In this document: positions 53,336-62,166 of the stretch, one piece after another | How the letters are laid out: each line of letters opens with the position of its first letter | How positions within the stretch are numbered: position 1 is the stretch's first letter | NCBI RefSeq assembly: GCF_036016195.1 | Contig: NZ_JAYWTM010000001.1 | Location: forward strand, 434,001-498,000 | Length of the DNA stretch: 64,000 nucleotides | Direction: 5' to 3' | Source: Brenneria populi | Lineage (GTDB): Bacteria; Pseudomonadota; Gammaproteobacteria; Enterobacterales; Enterobacteriaceae | Translations under genes and position numbers: made by a program | Notes under the pieces: model-generated | Database searches by the model: none | What the model was told of the DNA's origin: nothing | The model's input: only the letters and a program-made list of their open reading frames with translations

Positions 53336-54271
53336 TTATTTTATTTCCAATACGTCGAGCCGCGCCGCGGACGGCGCCGCCTCATCGTCGTTCGGCCGCC
53401 AGCCCGCGGGCCGCAGAGGGATCTCTTCGCGGTCGAAGGCCAGATCGCCGCCATCAATGACTTCATCGCCGTGGCGAATGCTTTTGAAATCAAACAGCGC
53501 ATTATCGGCGAGGTGGGAGGGCACCACGTTTTGCATCGCGCTGAACATGGTTTCGATACGGCCGGGATAACGTTTATCCCAGTCGCGCAGCATCTCTTTG
53601 ATCACCTGACGCTGTAGATTGGGCTGAGAACCGCAAAGATTGCAGGGGATAATCGGATACCGGCGCGCTTCGGCGAAACGCTCGATGTCTTTTTCACGAC
53701 AGTAGGCCAGAGGGCGGATAACCACGTGCTGGCCATCGTCGCTCATCAGCTTGGGCGGCATACCTTTCAGTTTTCCGCCGTAAAACATGTTTAGAAACAG
53801 CGTTTGCAGCATATCGTCGCGGTGGTGGCCGAGGGCGATTTTGCTGGCGCCCAACTCGCTCGCCGTCCGATACAAAATGCCGCGGCGCAGGCGCGAACAG
53901 AGCGAACAGGTGGTTTTGCCCTCAGGAATTTTCTCTTTCACAATGCCGTAGGTATTCTCTTCGACGATCCGGTATTCGATCCCGATGCTATCAAGGTATT
54001 GCGGCAACACATGTTCAGGAAAGCCGGGCTGTTTCTGGTCAAGATTGACGGCAACCAACGAAAAGTTAACCGGGGCGCTTTGTTGCAGATTACGCAGAAT
54101 CTCCAGCATGGTGAAGCTGTCCTTACCGCCGGACAGGCAAACCATAATGCGATCGCCTTCTTCAATCATATTGAAGTCGGCGATAGCCTCACCCACGTTA
54201 CGGCGCAGACGCTTTTGAAGTTTGTTCAAATTGTACTGCTCTTTTTTATTAACTTGCTGTTTCTCTTCCAT
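53336..54271 (-). CDS. ttcA: tRNA 2-thiocytidine(32) synthetase TtcA
   Basis: A 311-residue enzyme, the E. coli length, that thiolates C32 of some tRNAs using an iron-sulfur cluster and ATP. The PP-loop SGGKDS is at residues 47-52, and two CxxC motifs (TTCSLCSRLRRG and PCNLCGSQ) follow. The start is ATG at 54271 (MEEKQQVNKK); the open frame continues 11 codons up to a GTG at 54304, without a better ribosome site. It converges on FnrS. Confidence 0.95.
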   Translation of the reverse strand: MEEKQQVNKKEQYNLNKLQKRLRRNVGEAIADFNMIEEGDRIMVCLSGGKDSFTMLEILRNLQQSAPVNFSLVAVNLDQKQPGFPEHVLPQYLDSIGIEYRIVEENTYGIVKEKIPEGKTTCSLCSRLRRGILYRTASELGASKIALGHHRDDMLQTLFLNMFYGGKLKGMPPKLMSDDGQHVVIRPLAYCREKDIERFAEARRYPIIPCNLCGSQPNLQRQVIKEMLRDWDKRYPGRIETMFSAMQNVVPSHLADNALFDFKSIRHGDEVIDGGDLAFDREEIPLRPAGWRPNDDEAAPSAARLDVLEIK

Positions 54272-54411
54272 TTTTACATGTGCTCGTTTGGGCCGGGGCG
54301 TCACAGGGGCAAATAGTTACCGTGCAGGTTGTTAACCGGCATGCATAAGTATGGCGTGTATGGTACGGATTACGCCGCCGAATGCCAGAGAGTTTTATTT
54401 CCTCGCCGGCG

Positions 54412-55245
54412 TCATGACGGCCGGCCGCGCTTCAGCCAGGCATCAAAACGCGGCTCGGGCGTTTTTTCCGTGGCGTAATAAACCAGCCGCAGGTGACGCT
54501 CTTCGTCGAGAGTGAGCGTTGTGTGCTCAAATATAATCTCGCCGAGATCTTCAATCATCAAGGCGCGCGTTCCTGAACATGACCCCTGAACACTCTGCCG
54601 GTGCCAGTGGTTATGAAAGTCAGGGGAGATCTTTTCCAGTTGGTTAACCAAGTCGTGAATATCATGCGCCGCCGGCGCGCGGGCGAAATCGCGTTTGAAA
54701 CTGGCTAAGATAAGCGGCGCCTGCCGCTCCCAGGGGGAAAACAGCCGCTGAGTCTCTGGATTACCGTATAGCATCCACAACAGATTACGCCGCCCTGCGG
54801 GTTGCGATGAAAAATGGAAAATGCGGTCGGCGGCGTGATTCCATGTCAGCACATCCCAGCGCAGATTGAGGACATAGACCACGCGGTGAGGTAAATCAGC
54901 AATCAAACGCCGCACCAGCGGGGGAACCACACAAACCGTTTTGCCATTTTCCGCCGGCGGGCGTTGATGGGCAAGCAGGTACAAATGGCGACGCTCTGCG
55001 GCGTCCAGTTTGAAAATAGTCGCCAGTCGATCTAAAAATTGGCCGGAAACGCCAATATCACGGCCCTGTTCCAGCCATGTGTACCATGTCAATCCGACCC
55101 CCGCCAATGTCGCGACCTCTTCCCGCCGCAATCCCGGCGTTCGGCGGCGAGAGCCCGTCGGCAGCCCGACATCTAGTGGAGAGATGCGTTCTCTGTGTTT
55201 ACGCAGGAATTCCGCCAAATCGGAACGAACACGCGGCGCCGCCAT
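54412..55245 (-). CDS. MmyB-type helix-turn-helix regulator, second copy
   Basis: A 277-residue regulator of the same type as 46034-46912, with RRRTPGLRREEVATLAGVGLTWYTWLEQGR and a C-terminal MmyB-like domain. The ATG at 55245 (MAAPRVRSDLAEF) follows AAGGTAA; the open frame is longer but lies in the divergent promoter. It is 103 bp from a divergent MFS gene, which it probably regulates. That MFS gene is frameshifted, so the module may be decaying. Confidence 0.86.
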   Translation of the reverse strand: MAAPRVRSDLAEFLRKHRERISPLDVGLPTGSRRRTPGLRREEVATLAGVGLTWYTWLEQGRDIGVSGQFLDRLATIFKLDAAERRHLYLLAHQRPPAENGKTVCVVPPLVRRLIADLPHRVVYVLNLRWDVLTWNHAADRIFHFSSQPAGRRNLLWMLYGNPETQRLFSPWERQAPLILASFKRDFARAPAAHDIHDLVNQLEKISPDFHNHWHRQSVQGSCSGTRALMIEDLGEIIFEHTTLTLDEERHLRLVYYATEKTPEPRFDAWLKRGRPS

Positions 55246-55348
55246 TATATTACCTTTAGTAACAGCATAAATGCTTAAATTGTAACCCCATAAAACTTCG
55301 AAGAATATAGCGTATCCGTTGTGGGCGCATCTATATTGGGAGGTAATT

Positions 55349-56526
55349 ATGCGGCAAAAAAATAGTCGGACGCTGGTCTGCTTAATTTCGATGGGGGCGT
55401 TCGCCCTGGGGATGGCGTCGTACGTTACCGCCGGACTGGTTCCGTTGATTGAAGAGAGTTTTTCTATTCCCGCGGCCATGGCCGCACAATTGGTCACCGC
55501 CTTTACTCTGGCTTATGGGGTAGGTTCGCCGTTGGTCGTCGCCGTTCTCCCCGCCGGCCGGCAGCGCGAGGGATTACTGTGGGCGTTGGCACTATTTGTG
55601 CTCGCGAATGCGGCGAGCGCACTGGCGGACAATATGACGGCATTACTGATTTTTCGCGCGCTGGCCGGTATTGGCGCCGGCGTCTATCTGGCTACCGCTA
55701 TTTCCGTCGCCGCCGCGCTTTCAGGGGCTAACGCGCGCGGTAAATCGATTGCGGTTTTGATGGGCGGAATGGCCAGCGGAGCGGTGCTGGGCGTACCGCT
55801 AAGTTTGGTCGTGGCAGACCTGGCCGGATGGCCATCCGCGCTGTGGCTGATTGCCGGATTGGGATTGATAGCGTTTATCGGGATTTGGGTGAAACTCCCG
55901 CCGGTTTTACCTGCGGCGACGGCGGTATCCATGCGCCGGAAACTGTCGATTTTGCGCGATCGCAACGTGTCGGCGATTTTATTGGTGTCGTTCCTGGCGG
56001 CGATTGCCAGCCTGGGAATGTATACCTTTATGGCGCCGTTCATGATGATCACTCTTCATGTGCATTCGATCGTGCCGTGGCTTTGGCTCTGGGGCGTCGG
56101 CGGTATTCTGGGGAGCGTGCTTGTCGGCTCGATAGCCAACCGAATCAGCGGACCGGCGCTGACGTTAGGCATCATGAGCATATTAACGCTTTCGCTGCTG
56201 GCGATGCCGATTATGGCGCGCTGGAATATTTGGCTGGTGACCATTCCCGTGATGCTCTGGGGCGCGGTTGGATGGGCGTTGCAGGTGCCGCAAAATCATC
56301 AGCTGATTCTCGCTAGAGAACATACCGGAGATGGTAATCTGGCCGTGGCGCTGAATGAGTCCGCGCTTTATCTCGGCAGCGCGGCGGGCGCCTCGCCGGC
56401 GGGTTGATATTGTCCTTTAATCTGGACGTCTTCCTGCTGCCGATTATCGCGGCAGGGGTCGCGTTTATCGGCATGCTTATTCAGGTGGGGATTGGAAAAA
56501 AATCCGCCCCCTCTCCGCTTTATTGA
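55349..56526 (+). pseudogene. MFS transporter (AraJ-like) broken by a -1/+2 frameshift near its 3' end
   Basis: From the ATG at 55349, preceded by GGGAGG, an MFS transporter is open for about 350 codons through 11 of the expected 12 helices, then stops at 56405-56407 in the helix-11/12 region (after GSAAGASPAG). The next frame continues straight on from 56401 with GLILSFNLDVFLLPIIAAGV and ends at TGA 56524-56526, giving the missing final helix and a normal total of about 392 residues. Therefore a one-base change near 56390-56403 has split the gene. It could be a real mutation or a sequencing error. Confidence 0.75.
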
Positions 56527-56626
56527 TCTTTTACCCTATTGGCGCATTTATCGGTGTGACGGCGAAATGAGGTGTGGTAAATAGAGTGGTGCAAAATCTG
56601 ATAATAAAATCATTCGGAGCCAGAGC

Positions 56627-56914
56627 ATGAAATTGCATCAATGGTTATTCGCTGGCGCTGTCCTGGCGCTGTCCGGCTGCAGCAGCAATAGCGAAGAAAC
56701 CAACGCCGTAGCCCAGCGTAACGCTTCATTTAACAGCGACGCCGCCGTGCGGCTGAAAAGCGATTCGCCTGCCGATGCGAGCTGTTCATTAATAGGGGGA
56801 ACGATGGCGCTATCCAGACAGCTGAACGGCGCCAGCGTGGGAACCTGCCAGCTGGCTAACGGCAAGCGTTGCGATGAACGTTCATTGATAAATGGAACCT
56901 GTCCCGCGGGATGA
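56627..56914 (+). CDS. ydbJ: YdbJ-like DUF333 lipoprotein
   Basis: A 95-residue lipoprotein with signal and lipobox LALSGC (Cys18) and a DUF333 domain at the C-terminus containing paired cysteines (SCSLIGGTMAL...GTCQLANGKRCDERSLINGTC). The role is unknown. It is convergent with ldhA, as in E. coli where ydbJ and hslJ are near ldhA; hslJ is not present here. Confidence 0.88.
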   Translation: MKLHQWLFAGAVLALSGCSSNSEETNAVAQRNASFNSDAAVRLKSDSPADASCSLIGGTMALSRQLNGASVGTCQLANGKRCDERSLINGTCPAG

Positions 56915-56946
56915 TCCCTGCGCGGCGTCGGGCCGTCGCAGGGGAT
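56914..56946. terminator. Hairpin between ydbJ and ldhA
   Basis: ATCCCTGCG ... CGCAGGGGAT inverted repeat between two convergent stops, overlapping the ydbJ end. No long T run is present; it may still act as a shared terminator. Confidence 0.35.
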
Positions 56947-56958
56947 AGTCGGGCCGCC

Positions 56959-57951
56959 TTACGGGTTCAACAGGTTAGGGCACGCCTCATCCTGGCTTAC
57001 CTGACGCAGGTTTTGCAATGTCGTCTGCGAAATACTGGTCAGCGCCTCCTCCGTCAGGAACGCCTGATGCCCGGTAAACAGGACGTTATGACAGGCGGAC
57101 AGACGGCGGAAGACGTCATCCTGAATAACGTCGTTGGATTTATCCGCAAAGAACAGGTCGCGTTCGTTCTCATAAACGTCCATGCCCAGCGCGCCGATTT
57201 TCTGCTGCTTCAGCGCGTCGATGGCCGCCTGCGAGTCGATTAATCCGCCCCGGCTGGTATTGACGATCATCACGCCGTTTTTCATCTGCGCGAAAGCGCT
57301 CTGATTCAACAGATGGTGGTTTTCCGGCGTCAGCGGGCAGTGGAGCGAAATCACATCCGAGCGGGCATACAGTGTTTTCAGATCGACGTATTCCGCGCCT
57401 AGCTCCAGAGCCTGGGGGTTCGGATAGGGGTCGAACGCCAGCAGACGCATGCCGAAGCCTTTGAGGATCCGCATGGTGGCGATGCCGATTTTCCCGGTGC
57501 CGATGATGCCCGCGGTGCGGTTATGCATATTAAAACCGATCAACCCCTCCAGAGAGAAATTGGCGTCGCGGGTACGCTGGTAGGCGCGGTGGATGCGGCG
57601 GTTCAGACACATCATCATGCCGACGGCATGTTCGGCGATGGCTTCCGGCGAATAGGCCGGCACCCGGACCACCTTTATGCCCAGCTCCTTGGCGGCGTCA
57701 AGATCGACGTTGTTAAACCCGGCGCAACGCAGCGCCACTATTTTTATCCCCAGTTCCGCCAGTTTGGTTAATACCTCGCGGCCGCCGTCATCATTAACGA
57801 AAATACACACGGCCTGGCAGCCCGCCGCGGTCGTCGTGGTCCGCGTCGTCAACATAAAATCAAAAAATTCAATTTGATAGCCAAACTGCTGGTTAACCTG
57901 CTCCAGGTACTTACGATCGTATTGTTTAGTACTGTAAACTGCCAATTTCAT
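56959..57951 (-). CDS. ldhA: D-lactate dehydrogenase (fermentative)
   Basis: A 330-residue NAD-dependent D-2-hydroxyacid dehydrogenase, one residue longer than E. coli LdhA. The NAD-binding motif IGTGKIGIATM, the LHCPLTPENHHL segment, SRGGLID and the catalytic His in LFTGHQAFLT are visible. It makes D-lactate from pyruvate in anaerobic growth. Convergent with ydbJ, upstream of repeat E. Confidence 0.95.
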   Translation of the reverse strand: MKLAVYSTKQYDRKYLEQVNQQFGYQIEFFDFMLTTRTTTTAAGCQAVCIFVNDDGGREVLTKLAELGIKIVALRCAGFNNVDLDAAKELGIKVVRVPAYSPEAIAEHAVGMMMCLNRRIHRAYQRTRDANFSLEGLIGFNMHNRTAGIIGTGKIGIATMRILKGFGMRLLAFDPYPNPQALELGAEYVDLKTLYARSDVISLHCPLTPENHHLLNQSAFAQMKNGVMIVNTSRGGLIDSQAAIDALKQQKIGALGMDVYENERDLFFADKSNDVIQDDVFRRLSACHNVLFTGHQAFLTEEALTSISQTTLQNLRQVSQDEACPNLLNP

Positions 57952-58310
57952 AGCGTGTTTCTCCGCAAAATCCTTTTGTTAAACTATCAGAAAATAATGA
58001 ACAGACAAACCGTTGCTTGGATAACTGTCACTCCACGAGAGTGATATGGCGTTAATAAAATTCGCCAGAGTCGCGAATCGCGGTCTACGCTATGAAAGGG
58101 ACAGGGAGTAACTCTCTAATATCTACAGAATAAAGCAGAAAATCCCCCCTTTGGGCGGGTAGCGCCGATCGTTTAAGTATCGAAATGCACAGGGCGGCCA
58201 CCGGGGTGAGGCTCCCTACGGGAACCTCACCGTGTTTCCCCTGAGAACCGACTTAAGCGAACGCATTACCTTTTTATGGGAGCCTGCGACAGGATGCTCG
58301 ATATTTCTTA
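57952..58310. other. 359-bp region between ldhA and ydbH
   Basis: Contains the ldhA promoter, a short CACTC-CACGA-GAGTG hairpin near 58030, repeat element E (58160-58268) and the ydbH upstream region. No gene seen. Confidence 0.6.
58160..58268. repeat. MITE-like element E (109 bp)
   Basis: A relative of element D in the opposite orientation: CCGATCGTTTAAGTATCGAA, the central GGTGAGG-C-TCCC-TAC-GGGA-A-CCTCACC hairpin and CTTAAGCGAACGCATTA at the end. The left terminal TA-AT has changed to TAGC. No clear flanking direct repeat. Confidence 0.68.
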
Positions 58311-60899
58311 ATGACTAAAAAATATTCGCTGGCCGGTTTTGCGCTATTGCTATTGATCCTGCTGCTGGCGGCGGCCTGGCGCGGCATGCCGCAGTGGCTC
58401 CCCCGTTTGCTGGGCGTTTGGCTGCCGCCGGAGATGTCGGTGACGCTGGATTCCTCCCCCGTTTGGCATGACGGCGGGCTGAGAAGCGATGGCTACAGCC
58501 TGAACGTCGGCGACTGCCGGCTGGCCGACGTACGCAATGTCACATTGCATCGGCAGGCCGGCCGCTGGCGCGTCGGCATAGACGCGGTGACGCTGGATAG
58601 CGGCTGTCTGTCGCGGCTCTCCACGGCGGAGGAGGCTGCGCCGTCGCGCCTGTCGCAATGGCAGCGGCGATTGCCGGCGGCGGATATTGCGATCGACGCC
58701 TTCACGCTGCTGCCCTGGCGGGAGTACGCGGGTCGGGTGCGCTTCAGCGCCGATGGCGCCGGGCGCCAGACGCTGAGCTATCAGGGCCGGCGTCTGGCTT
58801 TTCAGGCGGAGCTGAATCAGCGGCGCCTTATTGTGCGCGACGGCCTGCTGGCAACGCCCGACGCCCGACTGGAGGTCGGCGGCGAGCTAACGCTGGCCGA
58901 TTCGCTGTCTCTGCCGCCCGAACAGGGCGCCTTAACCGGGCGTTTGGCTACCGGCCAAACGCCGGAGCCGGTCACGCTATCGCTGGACTGGCGCGGATCG
59001 CAGGGCGCGCTGGCGTTGCGCGCCGCTGGCGACGATGAACCTTTGGCGTCATTGCCGTGGCGGCTGACGTCGGAAACAATACGTATCGATAACGGCGTTT
59101 GGCGCTGGCCTTACGCCGCGCAGCCGTTGTCCGGCCGGGTATCCGTTGTATTACAGCACTGGCGCCGGGGATGGGAGCAAACCCGCATCGAGGCGCGCAT
59201 GAATATGCTGACGCAAGGGCATAACGGCAAAGCCAATGCGGTGCTGACGCTGGGGCCGGGCAATCTGGGGTTAATCAACAGCCAACTGCGTTTTCAGTTG
59301 ACCGGACAGGCCAATCTCTCCGACATGTCGCTGACCGCCTCGCTGCCGGGCATGATCAGGGGGTCGGTATTAAACCCCGAGCTGTCTCTTTTGCCGGGGG
59401 CGTTACTGCGCGCCTGGGGAACGCTGGCGCCGCAGCTCCGGCTTGAGGAGGCGCGCTGGCCGTTGGCCGGCGTACGGATCGGTTCGAACGGCGTTAATGG
59501 GCGGCTACAGGCGATAGTCAAAGCGCGTGACGCATATTGGGGGCGGTTCAATCTGCATCTGGACGGGCTGGCGCAGGATTTCTGGCCGGATCGGGGGCAA
59601 TGGCGCTGGCGTTACTGGGGACGCGGGCGACTGCCGCCGTTAAAGGCCAAATGGGATGTCGCCGGCCGGGGCCGCTGGCAGGACTCGCTTATTGAGGTCG
59701 AGCAGCTTTCCAGCGGGCTGGATCGGCTGAGTTATGGGCTGGTGACGGCGCACCGGCCCCGGCTGACTCTCGCGCAACCGCTGCGCTGGCAGCGTAGTCA
59801 GCCGGACGCGTCTTTTCAAGGCGCGCTCCAGCTGGCGACGGCGCGGGTGGATTTCAGTAACGGCGGCTATCTTCCGCCGTCGCGGGTAACGCTGAAGCTG
59901 GCCGGACGTACGCCCGACGATTTTCTTATCCAGGGGCAGCTGCGGGCGCAGGATATCGGCCCGGTTACGCTGCGCGGCCGTTGGGACGGCGAACGCCTGC
60001 GCGGCGGCGCATGGTGGCCGCAGCAGCCGCTTACGGTGTTTCAACCGCTGCTTTCTCCCCGGCTGAAAATGAATATCCGCAGCGGAGAGTTTTACGCGCA
60101 GTCCGCTTTTTCCGCGGCGCGCGGGGAAGGGTTCCGCGCCGGTGGGCACTGGGTGGTGAAAAACGGCGGCGTATGGCTGCAGGATGGCGAAGTGCGCGGG
60201 GTGAATTTTATTCTTCCCTATCGCCTGCAGGATCGGCATTGGCAGTTAGGCGTGAAGCGGCCGGTCACGCTGCGGATCGACACGCTGGATAACCTGTTTC
60301 GCATGACGGATATCCGCGTCGATCTGCAAGGATACTATCCCTACAGCGAAAAACGGCCGCTGACGTTGTCGCAGGCGGGGATGAACATCTTAGGCGGTCA
60401 TATCGCGCTCTCCGCCTTACGCTGGCCGCAACGTGATGACGCCCTACTGACGGTGCGGAGCGTGGAGCTCAGCGAACTGCTGACGGCATTGAAGCAAAAA
60501 CAGATCGCCATGTCCGGCAAGGTAAGCGGCGTGCTGCCGCTTAATTTCAACCATCCGAGCATGCTGGTGCGCAAGGGGCGGATCGTCAACGATAGCTATC
60601 TGACGCTGCGGCTGGATCGGCAGTTGGCCGATGAGTTGGAGCGTAAAAACAGGGCCGGCGGCGCCGCCATCGGCTGGCTGCGCTATCTGGAGATCGGCCG
60701 TTCCTATGCCGCCGTTGAACTGAACAATCAGGGCGAACTGCTGCTGACTTCGCAGGTCCAGGGGAAGAACCCGACGCTGAGCGCGGAGCGGCAGGTGGTG
60801 CTGAATTACCGCCATCAGGAGAATATTTTCCAGCTATGGCGCAGCTTGCGTTTCGGCGCTAATTTGCAGGATACGCTGGAGCAGCAGGCGAATGAATAA
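58311..60899 (+). CDS. ydbH: YdbH, AsmA-like envelope lipid-transport protein
   Basis: An 862-residue protein (E. coli 879) with one N-terminal membrane anchor (LAGFALLLLILLLAAAW) and a long periplasmic beta-rich domain of the AsmA/TamB-like type ending in the YdbH C-terminal region. With TamB and YhdP, E. coli YdbH moves phospholipids between membranes. It is followed by ynbE, its partner lipoprotein. High Arg/Trp content and repeating beta-strand pattern agree with the family. Confidence 0.92.
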   Translation: MTKKYSLAGFALLLLILLLAAAWRGMPQWLPRLLGVWLPPEMSVTLDSSPVWHDGGLRSDGYSLNVGDCRLADVRNVTLHRQAGRWRVGIDAVTLDSGCLSRLSTAEEAAPSRLSQWQRRLPAADIAIDAFTLLPWREYAGRVRFSADGAGRQTLSYQGRRLAFQAELNQRRLIVRDGLLATPDARLEVGGELTLADSLSLPPEQGALTGRLATGQTPEPVTLSLDWRGSQGALALRAAGDDEPLASLPWRLTSETIRIDNGVWRWPYAAQPLSGRVSVVLQHWRRGWEQTRIEARMNMLTQGHNGKANAVLTLGPGNLGLINSQLRFQLTGQANLSDMSLTASLPGMIRGSVLNPELSLLPGALLRAWGTLAPQLRLEEARWPLAGVRIGSNGVNGRLQAIVKARDAYWGRFNLHLDGLAQDFWPDRGQWRWRYWGRGRLPPLKAKWDVAGRGRWQDSLIEVEQLSSGLDRLSYGLVTAHRPRLTLAQPLRWQRSQPDASFQGALQLATARVDFSNGGYLPPSRVTLKLAGRTPDDFLIQGQLRAQDIGPVTLRGRWDGERLRGGAWWPQQPLTVFQPLLSPRLKMNIRSGEFYAQSAFSAARGEGFRAGGHWVVKNGGVWLQDGEVRGVNFILPYRLQDRHWQLGVKRPVTLRIDTLDNLFRMTDIRVDLQGYYPYSEKRPLTLSQAGMNILGGHIALSALRWPQRDDALLTVRSVELSELLTALKQKQIAMSGKVSGVLPLNFNHPSMLVRKGRIVNDSYLTLRLDRQLADELERKNRAGGAAIGWLRYLEIGRSYAAVELNNQGELLLTSQVQGKNPTLSAERQVVLNYRHQENIFQLWRSLRFGANLQDTLEQQANE

Positions 60900-60914
60900 A
60901 TTCAGGATGGGATG

Positions 60915-61115
60915 ATGAAAACTCTGTATACATTGCCGGGAGCGCTCGGCGTACTGCTACTGGCAGGGTGCGTGCCGCGGATAGAAGTGGCGGCTCCTAA
61001 AGAGCCGATAACCATCAATATGAACGTTAAAATCGAGCATGAAATTTATATCAAAGCCGATAAAGAGGCCGCTCAGTTGCTGGAGAAACCGGCAAGCGCT
61101 CCCGACAGGAAATAA
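60915..61115 (+). CDS. ynbE: YnbE outer-membrane lipoprotein, partner of YdbH
   Basis: A 66-residue lipoprotein with lipobox LLLAGC and the strongly conserved YnbE core RIEVAAPKEPITINMNVKIE. E. coli YnbE completes the YdbH bridge to the outer membrane. The ATG at 60915 suits the AGGA at 60904-60907 better than the ATG at 60912. No ydbL-like gene follows. Confidence 0.93.
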   Translation: MKTLYTLPGALGVLLLAGCVPRIEVAAPKEPITINMNVKIEHEIYIKADKEAAQLLEKPASAPDRK

Positions 61116-61243
61116 AAATGGGGGATGAAATGGCCTCCGCATCCGCATAAAAATAGGGTCAAACGCGCGGGGATAACGTAGGCGGAGGCGGTTTGCTAAA
61201 TAGCCTCACGCGGTTTTTTAGCGGCGCTTGCGCCGGGCGCGAT

Positions 61244-61267
61244 AAAAAAGCGCGCCGTTCGGCGCGC
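61244..61267 (-). terminator. Rho-independent terminator of azoR
   Basis: On the minus strand GCGCGCC-GAAC-GGCGCGC is followed by TTTTTTATCG, 55 bp after the azoR stop. Confidence 0.75.
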
Positions 61268-61321
61268 AATAAAACGCTAAATAGAAAAAATAAGTGACAA
61301 GGTAACAATGATGATGTTGCG

Positions 61322-61927
61322 TTAGGCGCCGGCTAACTGGGATAGCTGCGCTTTGGCGGCGTCAACGGCTTTCTCCGCCACGTCCGGACCGTATGCGATG
61401 CCTTCGGCAAAGACGAATTCGACCTCGGTGATGCCGATAAAGCCCAGGAACAGACGCACATAGGGTTCCAGCAGGTCGGTCGGGGTATCCTTATGGATGC
61501 CGCCGCGGCTGGTCAGCACGATGGCGCGTTTGCCTTTCACCAGCCCTTCCGGTCCCTGTTCGGTATAGCGGAAGGTGACGCCGGCGCGGGCAATCAGGTC
61601 AAAGTAGTTTTTCAACTGCGTCGGGATGTTGAAGTTATACATCGGCGCCGCCAGCACAATAATGTCGTTCGCCTGCAGTTCGGCGATCAGCTCATCGGAC
61701 AGTTTTAACGCTTCCTGTTGACGCGGCGTCAGCGGCGCATCCGACGGACGCAGCGCGCCGACCAATTCGCCGTCCAGCACCGGAATCGGCTGCGCCGCTA
61801 AATCGCGAACGGTGATGCTATCGCCGGGGTGAGCGGAGCGCCATTGCGCGCTGAAATAGTCAGCTAACTGATTTGACTGAGAAAAATTTGCCAGGATGCT
61901 TGATTTTAGAACCAGTACTTTGCTCAT
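61322..61927 (-). CDS. azoR: FMN-dependent NADH-azoreductase
   Basis: A 201-residue flavodoxin-fold oxidoreductase matching E. coli AzoR in length. FMN-binding motifs LKSSILANFSQSNQLAD and PMYNFNIPTQLKNYFD are present. It reduces quinones and azo compounds. Divergent from hrpA across 239 bp, with its own terminator. Confidence 0.94.
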   Translation of the reverse strand: MSKVLVLKSSILANFSQSNQLADYFSAQWRSAHPGDSITVRDLAAQPIPVLDGELVGALRPSDAPLTPRQQEALKLSDELIAELQANDIIVLAAPMYNFNIPTQLKNYFDLIARAGVTFRYTEQGPEGLVKGKRAIVLTSRGGIHKDTPTDLLEPYVRLFLGFIGITEVEFVFAEGIAYGPDVAEKAVDAAKAQLSQLAGA

Positions 61928-62166
61928 GCCAATTCCTTATTGATTGAGTTCGGACCTCGTGACGAATGTCTCCGATGGGCTTATTTTATGCGGCGTTTTC
62001 ATGGCCTGAAAGTGCAATATTTCGAGCGCATCGTTCGAATTTATTGAATAAGCGCCTTAGTTATAGCCCTGGCCGCTAATGTGCTACCATGCCCGGCGAA
62101 AAAAATGAAAAACATCATGACGTAACACCGTTCCGTCGATGAAGGACAGCAATAAGGAACCGCAAC

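Noticed and set aside
61116..61150. Ten-codon open frame after ynbE (MGDEMASASA)
   Set aside because: Far too short, and no YdbL similarity.
62011..62045. Dyad TTCGA...TTCGAA upstream of azoR as a regulator site
   Set aside because: A single imperfect dyad without a second copy or a nearby regulator gene; not enough to call.
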